This document shows positions 1-10,166 of a DNA stretch of 64,000 nucleotides, one piece after another; position 1 is the first letter of the stretch, and the number at the start of each line of letters is the position of its first letter. The position numbers and the translations under genes are program-made. Origin of the DNA: Adineta ricciae (Eukaryota > Rotifera > Eurotatoria > Adinetida > Adinetidae); contig CAJNOJ010000102.1 in NCBI GenBank assembly GCA_905250025.1, positions 62,001 through 126,000 on the forward strand, written 5' to 3'. The notes beneath the pieces are model-generated. The model saw only the letters and a program-made list of their open reading frames with translations. It searched no databases and was not told the DNA's origin.

Positions 1-1518
1 TTCGGTTAAACGAAGTCCAAATGTTTTCAAACGATTTCGAAATACAATTGTTCTGCGAAAACCTCGTTGTCAACGACGATTCTAAATTTCCAATTGAACT
101 TATCTTTTCTCTAAACAACTCGATATTGTAAACATCATAGGTTTTTGTCTCTTGATTTGATCATTATTAACGTAGACTAATACAAATGTAGCACTTTTTC
201 GAAACCCATGGAAGCGTATAAGGCTCCTTTTTAAACTCCCGAATTATTGTTTGTTTTATTGATTTTTCTTTCAACGAACAATTGCACGGGAAACTGATTC
301 GTAGGTACGACAAGAATTTTCTATGCAGTGTAGAGGTAAATGAACTACTTCATTCTAGAGGACTGACGGTAAAACGTGAGATGATATGAGTATCAATGTT
401 GATACATGTATATAAGCGAGGATATACGTTCGTATGTAAATTTATAATTATATGAAACATGGAAGATGTACCGCAGTTCGTTGACGACCATTAAGGGACG
501 ATAGGGATAAATTTGATTTCAAATGATCGAATTCATGCTAGATTTGATGGATCTTCGAAGTTTATCCTTAGTGTAACTTATATTATTCATGATTAGGTTT
601 TCATTGGAAGCGCTCGACGTAAGGAATTTCTAAGACTCAATATATGGTAAAAACAACTATTTGTATTCTACTATATATACATGAAAGTAGTAGCATGGGC
701 TGAAAAGGTGGTGTATCGGAAAGATGATGATTGAAAGCTGATCTCGATTTAATAAGGACAACTTCTCTAGTTCCATTAACAGCAGTCAACACATTTAAAA
801 CCAAAGAAATGAATATTTAGCAAATAAACTGCTACAAAGTCCACAAACATCTTCTTGGATTACTTTTTCATGGCCTGGCATGAGTCGAACTTCTATGTGA
901 TTTATGATACCGAAAACCACTTAATAGACGAAAGAGAATCGAACTTTGCTTGATGCTCGATAAAGTCATGTTTTGCTCTTGAAAGCTTTCGAACACGTTT
1001 TTTTTAGAGTTTAAGCCGTTTTACTTTTTGATACTTTGATAATATCTTATCTTAGATTTTTTCAAATTTTAGTTGTTGGAAATATCATCAGAGTACTAGA
1101 TTCATGGGGGCGGGTGCATGCAACCAGAACCCAAAAACAGCGTTACGGGTCGGTTGAATGCTGAGATGCTAGTTGGGTGCTCAGGTGCTAAGAGTATCCG
1201 ATCTGCACTCACCCCTTGTCAGCGAACACACTATAAAAACGAGTAATCCAATGCGAACTTCATAAATTGTAAATCATCTGTATCAATTAGTTCATTCACT
1301 ACAAAATGAAATTAATCCTTTAATACAGGGAACATACTAATATGAATGCAAAGATCATTCTGGTTTTTTATACAATTTATTTCGCGTTATCTGGAATATT
1401 TGATGACAGTAAAAGTTTGAAAATAAAAAACGGTGTATTGTTATGGTAATCTACGCCTTCGAAAGAAAGTTAGAATACTCTTTAGTTGGGCAAGATAAAT
1501 GTATGCCATACAATTAAG
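1..1518. other. no gene recognised
   Basis: AT-rich sequence without a long open frame or RNA gene that I can support. It is the region downstream of the minus-strand gene that ends at 1519. Confidence 0.5.
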
Positions 1519-2166
1519 TTAACTTTTCAGAAACAATTGTTTCTTCTCTTTGTCGAATTCACAGTAATTGCCATCGATAAGTCGCTTAGTCATATCAAAT
1601 TCAGTAATAAATTCACCGTGTTCAAGGGCCTGTATTTTCTTTATCCCTAATCCAAGAGCTGCGACCCAAGTTTGAATAAAGTCTGCCACTCCACCGACAA
1701 TCGCAGCACCTGTTAAAAAACTAAAAAGTGACTCTCCAACTTCGCTATAAAACTCGAAAAGCGTCTTTGTGACATCCCAGTTGCCTTGTTTCTCCATGCT
1801 ACATAAGTTGAAGTCGACTGAATCATCATAGTTGACTCTGGCAATAAACATATACTTGTAGAATCTTTTAGAAGCAGGCTTCGATGAACCGCGGAAAACA
1901 TTTGCTTCACCACCTTTTTTTTGCATTTTAAGAATGTTAATTTGAGACTGAATTAACTTTTTAGCATCTTCATCCTCAAACATATCAACAATGTTGTCTA
2001 GAGCCATTTTGTCTACTTTACTGAATGACATAACTTGGAAGTCATTTGAAAAACTATGATACTTTTCCATTCGGTCAAGAGCCATTTGAAACTGATCGTA
2101 ATGTTCAAGAATAACGGCTGAGATGCCCTTAACAAGAATTTTTTCAGCTCTGGAGGCCATTGCCAT
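1519..2166 (-). CDS. unrecognised single-exon protein, 215 aa
   Basis: An uninterrupted reading frame with a good start (Met-Ala-Met-Ala). I do not recognise the family. The N-terminal half is charged and probably helical. Around residues 145-180 there is a hydrophobic, Gly/Ala-rich stretch (LFSFLTGAAIVGGVADF) that could be a membrane hairpin or a buried helix. No signal peptide is visible, and there are few cysteines and no clear catalytic motif. Composition and length make a real gene more likely than a chance frame. It stands alone, with repeat-rich sequence on its 5' side. Function is unknown; it may be lineage-restricted. Confidence 0.55.
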   Translation of the reverse strand: MAMASRAEKILVKGISAVILEHYDQFQMALDRMEKYHSFSNDFQVMSFSKVDKMALDNIVDMFEDEDAKKLIQSQINILKMQKKGGEANVFRGSSKPASKRFYKYMFIARVNYDDSVDFNLCSMEKQGNWDVTKTLFEFYSEVGESLFSFLTGAAIVGGVADFIQTWVAALGLGIKKIQALEHGEFITEFDMTKRLIDGNYCEFDKEKKQLFLKS

Positions 2167-3019
2167 AATGAATTGAGCTTAATAAAAGCAAGTTATATAA
2201 ATTTGAAATTGATACGAAACTAAGTATAAGATATTCTCTTATATACGCAACTCTCTTCATGCAACCCATTATGAAACAAACTGAGTCATGACTTGGTAGA
2301 TACCAACAATGTGTGTCACCAGAGGGGAAGGTGTGGGATATTCCCACTGAAAATTACTCTTGTACTCTTGCCTTCTCTCTCAAAAAATATATTACTCTTG
2401 AGAGAGAAGGAAAAAACGAAAAATAAAATTTATTTAAAGATTAGTTTCTCTCTAGGCTTTAGACGCTTTTCTCCTAGTTTTGAGAAGCTTTGTTTTGACG
2501 ATCTCGGTTACATGTATTGTGCGCATGCTATTTGCATCTTCTTCGATGTGTTTTATATGATCTTTCCTATTTTTTTGTTCGTCGGAGAGATGCACAGACG
2601 CAGGTTTTATATAAATGCGGCGCAATTTCCAGTGTACTTCGATTCTTCATCTTCTTTATTCTTTTCGCTTTCTCTCTTTTCAACATTTCTTTTTATTTTT
2701 CCTCATTCACTCCGGTAACGTTATATCAGCGCTCTGTCTAACTTGGAGATGCGATTCCCAGTAAAAGTACAAATTTTTAATTCTCTCAGAATCTTTTTTT
2801 GCTTGACTGCAATTGTAATACGTGCTACTAATTGTAGCTTACTCCAGTTAAAGTTCGAGGGAAATTATCTGTAAGTGCTTCCGAGCAAAATAGTACACGC
2901 GGAAATTTTAAAAATGCGCTGCGACTTTTGAGAAGAAGAAATGAATGAAAGCGCCGTCCCATCAGCGCATTCACTCACATGTTTACAGATTTATTAGACT
3001 ACTATTATTCATATAAATA
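2167..3019. other. pyrimidine-rich intergenic sequence
   Basis: The stretch 2340-2720 is rich in T and C on the plus strand and gives overlapping hydrophobic open frames that look like composition artefacts. No gene is supported. Confidence 0.45.
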
Positions 3020-3300
3020 GCGCTCATCCGATGGATTAGCTGATCCTTTTCTGAAAGAATTGTCCCAGTGCTGAGTACATTCAGACGCTTTTAAATACAG
3101 GTGAAGCACTGCGATTACCACTGGTCCTCACGAGTCAGCTGAATTATGGTACTGTGCCACGCCCTAGAGTTGATAGAAAGCAAAGATTGTTCTTTTTGAT
3201 GAATCGAACCAACTAGCCATGTCTACTAAAAGCTTCACCACTTAATAGTTAGTCGTTCGTCAACCACTCACCATTAGCGGTTGACCTTCAAAATATGCTT
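3020..3300. repeat. dispersed repeat A, copy 1
   Basis: Aligns by eye, with many substitutions and small gaps, to 53868-54180. Shared anchors include CTTTTCTGAAAGAATT, a CAAAGATT box followed by a T-run, and TAATGGTTAGTC/TAATAGTTAGTC followed by paired CCACTCA boxes. It carries no coding frame that I recognise. It is probably an old copy of a mobile or satellite-like family. Confidence 0.55.
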
Positions 3301-3304
3301 TTGT

Positions 3305-3480
3305 GTGCTCAAAAAGTGAGTACACTATTAGAATCGGTCTGTGTGTCCGTCCGTCCATTTATACAATAACTTTCGATAGAAGAATTGAACTGAGCTGAAC
3401 TGAAGTTTTCTACCCAGCATCACCTCATCAATACCTCAGTTGAGTTCGAGGATGGACTCGATCGGCTATACTAATGCTGA
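3305..3480. repeat. dispersed repeat B, copy 1 (partial)
   Basis: Resembles the start of 4351-4630 and 52165-52445: a TGAGT-x-CACTA-TAGAAT core, then GTCCGTC...TTTATACAATAAC. It lies directly after repeat A copy 1. It is more diverged than the other two copies. Confidence 0.45.
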
Positions 3481-3639
3481 TTTTCAGTGAAATCCTCTGA
3501 TCCTTATATGTAAGATAGCTTGTTTATATGCTTGTTCACTATGCATTCACATCCTCTACCAATCATGGCTGCCTAGGTTTCCATGTTGGTTCTGCAGGGC
3601 TAGAGAAATATGCAGAGTGCCGACTACCAAGCATGGGTG

Positions 3640-4020
3640 ATGTGGATGTTACTTGGGTGAAATTCCACCGAGGGCACTTTGCGAAAGAAAACACGAGTAC
3701 ATTTTTCATGCTGCTTCCTGAGGCATAGGAAACATCGGCAGAAAGTTCATACACCAGTGGAGCGTGGGTGGTGGTCACTTGGGTGCAATCTGGGTGAAAT
3801 TTCACTCAAGCGGTTTTTCGATAGGAAACGACGAGAAAACGTCATTATTGCTTCAGGAAATGTAGGGAGACGTGGATAAAGTGTTGAGAAACTAGTTAGA
3901 AGTGGCTGAGTGTGATGCGAAAGAGCTAAGTGTCACCTGGGTATAATTTCACCGAAGAGGCTTTGTGAAAGAAAACGCACTCAAATTTCTGTGGAGCACT
4001 GTTAGGTCTGGGAAAGCGTC
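3640..4020 (+). repeat. degenerate tandem repeat, about 140 bp period, three units
   Basis: Three units begin near 3654, 3790 and 3939. Each starts with TGGGTGAAATTYCAC or TGGGTATAATTTCAC, continues with a G/C-rich CTTTGNGAAAG box and a GAAAACRCGAG-like box, and ends with a CTTC-AGG-GGAAA tract. The spacing is about 137-148 bp. The small open frames inside look incidental. I do not recognise the unit. Confidence 0.55.
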
Positions 4021-4350
4021 GAAAACCCGTTGTTCGATCAGTATAGAAGTATGTGCGGACGACTTCGGTGAAAGTTCTCTTGGCTAGCTTTGTCCTAGAA
4101 AAACGACAATATGTGGTTAGGAACTGCATGATAATAACCCGTTAGGGATCTGGGTTTATTTCATCCAGGTCATCATCGCATTCGTTGGCGCTAAGGAAAC
4201 CATTCTAGATGTCCTCGATGATGTGCAGCCTACAAATCCATTCAGAAACAGCTCCCATCTTACGTAAAACTGAGCGTTAATTCAACATAGTTAAAGTACT
4301 AACAAAATTTTACGGAAGACATGTTTGAAGCATCTTACCGCTGTAGTAGA

Positions 4351-4630
4351 CCAAAAATATGAGTGCATTACTAGAATTGGTCAGTGTCCTCTATCTGTTT
4401 ATACGACAACGCTAGAAAGACAAATATGATTGAGATGAAATTTTCGCTGGTGTATTGATGCATCAAAATGTCGCGCGAGTTCGAATATGAGACTGATTGA
4501 ACAAGTAACTCATGGACTATTTAAAAATGAGTTGATATTTCTGTATGACTCGTTATGTGTCCTATCCAATACACTTTTTGCACCACACATAACTCTCGGA
4601 TAAAATCAGAAGTTTCTGCGTTTTTCTATT
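4351..4630 (+). repeat. dispersed repeat B, copy 2
   Basis: Matches 52165-52445 over its whole length. Shared blocks are AAAATATGAG-GC-ACTA, GTTTATACGA-AAC, GAGTTCGAATATGAGACTGAT, ACTCATG, TATGACTCGTTATGT and CACTTTTTGCA. No intact coding frame is shared by the copies. Confidence 0.6.
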
Positions 4631-4634
4631 CTCA

Positions 4635-4725
4635 CATTCCACACATGAAAGCTTTTATGGACACTTTACTAAGTTGCGCACAGAAGAACGATGTATAATC
4701 GACAACCAGTAAAGCGTCCGTAGAG
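4635..4725 (+). repeat. dispersed repeat C, copy 1
   Basis: Matches 54195-54310: ACACATGAA-G-TTTT, ACTTTACT-AGTT and ACGATGTATAATCG boxes in the same order. In this copy it follows repeat B. In the other it follows repeat A, so the pieces may belong to one larger element. Confidence 0.5.
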
Positions 4726-4769
4726 CTCATTGGGGCGATCATTTTCGCCGATTTAGATTTCGCAAAATG

Positions 4770-6125
4770 TCACAGCATCGTTGCTTTCCAAAGCTCAACT
4801 TTTCACACTTTTTCACATAAACTCTACACTGGTACTTTTCGAAACTTTTCTTTCTTAACTATTATTTTCCATATATTTCTGTACTTAAAGTTCTCTAAAT
4901 AGGCTAGTTTTATTCAGTTTTGTTTACACTATGTGGAGCTATGTTGCTTCAGACTCTATAACTTTTCAAGAAAGAGCACAAGCTCATAAGTTTCTATAGA
5001 TGCCATTGTGAATGGCTCTACACTTTCGCTAATAAAGATCCAGTTTTCTAAATTCTCGGAACATCAAACATATAGAAAATGATAGAACAGAACTTGCTCT
5101 ACAAACTGGTATACTTGGTTTCTCGGAGCCATAGAGAAATTTGGTTGAATTTGGACATATTATTCTGCTATTTGACCGCCATTAGCGTTCGTAAAAGGAG
5201 AATAGTAACTCGAGCAGTTTTTGCCTTTAATGTCTTTACTAACTTAATAACTGTATGTGAACGTTGTATATTGAGTCGATGATGTAGCTACGTGTGCTAG
5301 TTCTCCATTCTCCATTGAAGCGTTCTATTGCCCATTGGTCTTTTTCTGAGCAAGTTCTTTGCCGAACAGTTGTTCCATATAGTTCGTAATGAAGGATTTC
5401 TGAAAGTTCACAAAGTTGTCAACATACAGATATTTAGAACAATTTTCGTTGAGGGTGTCACGAAAGTTATGCGCATATGTTTCGATTGAAGAGATATGCT
5501 AATCAATCTAAGTGGTATGACCTGATTTCGATGTGGAAAATTGAAAAAATCTCCATGGTTTGAGGTTCAAATGTGGACCTCACATATACTCTACACTAGA
5601 AACATTTTTTATCGATACAATTTACCAATAGAAAACGCATGGCCGCATTTATCGCGAGAAGGAAGGGAGGAATCGAAAAGTTCAACGTCATTCAGATATG
5701 CATAATAATTCAGAAGTATGTCAATGAATATGCTGCGTACTTGAATAAATTCTAATGCAAATAGATTATTTTTGAATTATTTTGAGTGCCAAAAAAACCG
5801 TACAGTATGATATATGTAGAGATGTTCGTCAAAAAATTTTGTGTGCGATTGCATTTTTATCGTTTTAAAATCAGCGCCATCTCTCAGTTCGTTCTTCATG
5901 AAGAAGGTGTTGGATGCGTTTTTAATTCAATGTCATTGACTGTCAGGTAAATGAGACCAAAACAGAATGTACGTTATCTTGCCAATGAAAAAGAGAAAAA
6001 CAATATCATTCGTTCGTCATAAACATCGCATTCCAATCAAAACGAAAGAAAGTTTTTTGCCTTGCAGCCCCCGTAAATATCTCGTAGTATTAATCAACAA
6101 AAAGGTAATTTGAAGAAAGAAAAAT
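4770..6125. other. no gene recognised; upstream of ADP-ribosylglycohydrolase 1
   Basis: AT-rich with only short open frames. Its 3' end should contain the promoter and 5' UTR of the gene that starts at 6126. I see no repeat copy here. Confidence 0.4.
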
Positions 6126-7503
6126 ATGGGATGTAGATGTAAGAATCGTTAAAATATTCCAATAGTAGATTTTTAAATATTTTTCTAGCGTCGAAACTCG
6201 TGGTAAAGGATCGTCCTTCTTCATATGCTCGTGAAGGTAATTTCTCTGTACTCTATAATGTCTTAACTTCGATGTCTAGGAACACATTGGCTTGATCCTC
6301 GATATCATGATGACAAGCGTACAAGTATTTTCAAACCTGATGAACTACGGCCTGTATTGAAAGAGCCTCCACAAGCTGTTGATCGCCTTGTGCTCAATCG
6401 CGTCTTAGGATCGATGATAGGCTCAGCTGTGGGCGATGCGTTAGGCGCATCGGTTGAGTTCAGACCCTATGAGTATCTAGTTGAAAATCCGATAACAGAT
6501 TTCACAAGTGGTGGAACATGGGGACTTCAAGAAGGACAGGTAGTCTATTTGAACATTGTAAAGTTATCTATGTTCAGTACACGTCTAGTTTACTGATGAT
6601 ACTTCGATGGCACTTTGTTTAGCTGCTTCATTGATTGTTAGTCATGGTTTTAGACCATATGATCAACTGGTGCGTTACAAATGGTGGCATCGCAATGGAT
6701 ACATGTCATCGACTGGCGAATGTTTTGACATTGGGAATTCGACTAGAGAATCTTTAATTTTATTTGAACAACGACAACGAAAATTTCGTAAACAAACGAA
6801 AATTCCTGATGAGTATATGGATCATATAACTGATGAAAATGTTTTACAACATTTCGATGTCTTTTGTGGAAAACATGACGCTGCTGGTAATGGAGGTCTT
6901 ATGCGTTTGGCTCCAGTGCCACTCTTCTTCTGGAAACATCCCGTTCAAGCTGTCGAATATTCCGGTGTTAGTAATCAACTAACTCATGGCGATCAGAGAG
7001 CTACTGATGCTTGCCGATATTACGGAGCACTTATCGTAGCTGCACTCTCCGGTGAACCGAAATCTGCATTGTTAGACAAGAATTTTTACGAAAATCATAT
7101 AAAATGGTTTGGAGATGTTCCACTTCATTCTGATATTCGAGAAATAAGTCAGGGATCATATCATGTACAGAACGGATACAATGATGGAATTCGAGGCACG
7201 GGCTTTGTTGTTGACAGTTTAAGAGCTGCACTATGGGCATTTCGATCAGATGACAATTCATTTGAAAAGGGTGTTCTGGCTGCTATTAATCTCGGTGACG
7301 ATACCGATACAACAGCAGCCATCTACGGACAACTAGCTGGCGCATATTATGGCTATTCGAATTTACCTTCGAAATGGACTTCACGTGTCTATGCGAAAGA
7401 GTTCATCGAATGTTTAAGTAAATGGATCGTCTACGAAGGTGATCAGTGGCCGCAGAAACAAGATAAAAAATCAGACATTTTAAGTATCAAATCGAAATTA
7501 TAA
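6126..7503 (+). CDS. ADP-ribosylglycohydrolase (DraG family), predicted N-acylated
   Basis: Four exons join in frame to 411 aa: 6126-6138, 6189-6236, 6280-6539 and 6589-7503, with introns of 50, 43 and 49 bp. The family removes ADP-ribose from proteins or small molecules using two Mg2+ ions. Visible motifs are GDALGASVEF at the start of the fold, TDDTSMAL (about residues 109-116), AGNGGLMR (about 206-213), and the C-terminal metal motif GDDTDTTAA (about 343-351). The 13 bp first exon gives the N-terminus MGCRSSK, a textbook N-myristoylation plus palmitoylation signal, so the enzyme is predicted to sit on membranes. It is a paralogue of the gene at 10167, which lacks the intron that falls just before TDDT. 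Introns in this model are strong; the first exon is inferred from splice sites, frame and motif. Confidence 0.88.
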
Positions 7504-7737
7504 ATAGTTCGTATCGTATTCATACAAAGTTCGTTTTTATTAATAAACTAAATGTGTCATTGCGAAGAAAGTCACCGGTCGATTGTATTTCGAAAGCAGA
7601 TAGTTAGGCTACAGTCGAATTAATTTTAGACATAATTTCATTTGTGAATTACTATGTGAAAATCATGTTGCTGTGCAGAATATTGTCTCAACAGTTGACA
7701 AGCGAAATATAAAAATAAGAATACGGGAAGGATTGCT

Positions 7738-9383
7738 TCAGTTTTGTTGTAAGTATGTCATTGACAAATGTTCAATATCTTCTTTAAGAAGAACATTCAT
7801 ACCCATGAATGAATGTGCACCAATGTGACAGTGAAACATCCATAAACCGGGATTGTTAGAAATCATACGCAGCTTTGTCCAACCACACGGTTTTCCGTGA
7901 TTAGATACACTTCTATTCGGCATATAATATGCATAAGAACTTGCATACACCATCAGTGAATCTCGTAAACCTGGATCGCGTCTATCCGGCAGAATGTTTC
8001 GAGCTGGATCGTATAAATCTGTTCCATACGAATGTATCCAAAATTTATGTCCATGCATATGCATTGGATGTGATTCGCACACTCCGTTCAATGCTACTGT
8101 GTTTTGAATAACAATGTCGACCAGTTGATTGCTTCCTAGCGTGTAGATGACGTCATTCGGAAGATTTTCCTCGTTTCCATGATATAAGTCCATGAGAAGT
8201 GGCGTCGATAAGTTTTGTAGGCGGTGCATATCAAATGTAGCATTGTTACTTAGCCAACGAATACCTTTACCATCTGCAGTGTACTCTTGTGTTGCAACTA
8301 GAATGATTTCCATATCTGGACGACCCTGGTCTCCTGGAGGCATTTTCTCATCAGGAAGCAACGATTGATAGCGTTGACTGAAAGAAAATAAAAGTAATTC
8401 AGTTTCATTGGAAAGAGAAGGTAGTGCAAGTGAAGAAATATTTGCTGGAATGGCTGACTGTAAGCCGTATCGTAGAATGCCAATACAGCTAAAATCGATA
8501 GCAATATGATGATTGATTGCATGTTCAAAGGAATGATTTACCTTGAATTGGCTGCTGCAAGTCGCCATCGAATTGATGCTTGCATTGCATAAACACCGGT
8601 ATATTCATTTTTAGTTTCAATCATAACTGCATACCGCTGCCCAGAAGCGATTTCAATTGATGTCATATTCCTTTTAGGTACGACTAATTTACCGTCAACT
8701 TCAACCACAGTCATCGGGTGTTGAGCAATACCAAAAACAACAGTTGACAGACTCGTTGCACCAAGTAGTCGTAATAAATACGTTCTACCAGGGTCAAGAG
8801 TTAAGACGAAACTTTTCTGACCGTTAATCAATAAATGTGATGGTTCACCTTCCCATTTAAATGGCGATCCGATCAATCCCTGTTCTTGTATCAAACGATC
8901 AACGCCTTTCCATTCATCGGAAAATGCGATTGGTCCAGATGGAGCTTCAGGAATTTCCCACGGGCGTTCGGGATCATCAACAATCAATGCTCCAAATGTC
9001 GTTACAGCTTGTAAACCTGCATGAGAATGGTAGATATGTGTACCTGCTGGATAGGCTTGAAAAACATGAGTAAATGTTTGTCCACGTGGAATAGGCATTT
9101 GAGAAACGAATCCAACACCATCCATTTGTGGCGTTTGTCGTTGAAGCATGCCATGGAAATGAATGGTTACTTCTTCCATCGTATGAAGTGCATTATGGAT
9201 ATGCACAATAACGATATCGTTCACATTCACTCGGATCGTCGGACCAGGAAACTGACTGTTAACGAGTAAAACCGACGTCGAATTATCAGCGTAAGCAAGA
9301 GTAAAATTATAGGTATGACGATTGATATATCCACTTGATACTTTATTTACCAAAAGTAACAAAGGAAACAGGAAGTAATGCAT
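7738..9383 (-). CDS. secreted multicopper oxidase (laccase / ascorbate-oxidase-like)
   Basis: Two exons, 9383-8542 and 8488-7738, with a 53 bp intron, give 530 aa. The start at 9383 is chosen because it opens a signal peptide (MHYFLFPLLLLVNKV); the open frame runs further upstream but without one. All four copper-binding segments are present: HFHG (75-78), HSH (119-121), HPMHMHG (421-427) and HCHIGAH (500-506). A Met ten residues after the type 1 Cys points to a low-to-medium potential copper site. Such enzymes oxidise phenols, ascorbate or metal ions with O2 and act outside the cell. It lies between two ADP-ribosylglycohydrolase genes. The substrate cannot be told from the sequence; transfer from a non-animal source is possible but unproven. 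Confidence 0.9.
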
Positions 9384-10166
9384 TACTTTATTCAACAATA
9401 AACTTAGTACGTGAAGAAATCTTTTCTTACAGTCTTCTGCAACTAATGTATCAGGTGTTAAAGATATGGTGTAATTACGAACGGTTATCTTTTGTTTTTT
9501 TTTTCTTTCAATGTGGAGTGAATATATATAGCATTGTGTTATCTCGTCATGTTTGCTTTGCAATATCAATGGGGAATCGAGTACTGGAGGGTGATGTTAT
9601 TCACCATTGTAGGCTATGCGAATGGTTAGAATTAGTCATTATTGGAAGTAGAATGTTGATATCTATATAAGCGCTGCATATAGCATCAGATCAATCGTAA
9701 TTTTGTTTGAATTGACGTTTATTTTTAACGACTATGTGCACATACGAAACCTCTTTCTTCGATCGTTTTTTTTTCTCGGAATATTTGTGAAGACAGAATC
9801 TTTTTTGGTTGTTGAAGTTTTATTTAGGAACTATGTTCGTCCTGTGCGCATGGACCTACTTACAATTTAAATCTTTTCTTTATGGTAGCGTGCAACCGAA
9901 GTTGGTCGCGAACAGTAGCAACAACAATAACAGATAGGAAGTGTCTATGCATGCAGACGTTGTCGTCAAGCAGAACAGCAAGAAAAGAAGTGTAAAAGAC
10001 ATTCATTCAACATAAAAGACGACCACATGCTTCGCTAAAATTACGACTTTCTTTTCGAAACTTTCGATGAAGTCATACGAAGCAATTGAAAAAGAGAATT
10101 CAGCTGTATCAGAAATTGACATTCAGAAACCAAAAGTTTTATTGTCTTTTGTAGAGCTTTACAAGC
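9384..10166. other. shared upstream region of oxidase and ADP-ribosylglycohydrolase 2
   Basis: A 783 bp interval between divergent genes, so it should hold both promoters. A TTTTGTAG sequence at about 10148-10155, just before the ATG at 10167, could be a 3' splice site for a 5' UTR intron. No RNA gene is seen. Confidence 0.4.

Noticed and set aside
2293-2741. Overlapping plus-strand frames of 141 and 74 codons
   Set aside because: Phe/Ser/Leu-rich translation of a pyrimidine tract in several frames at once; composition artefact.
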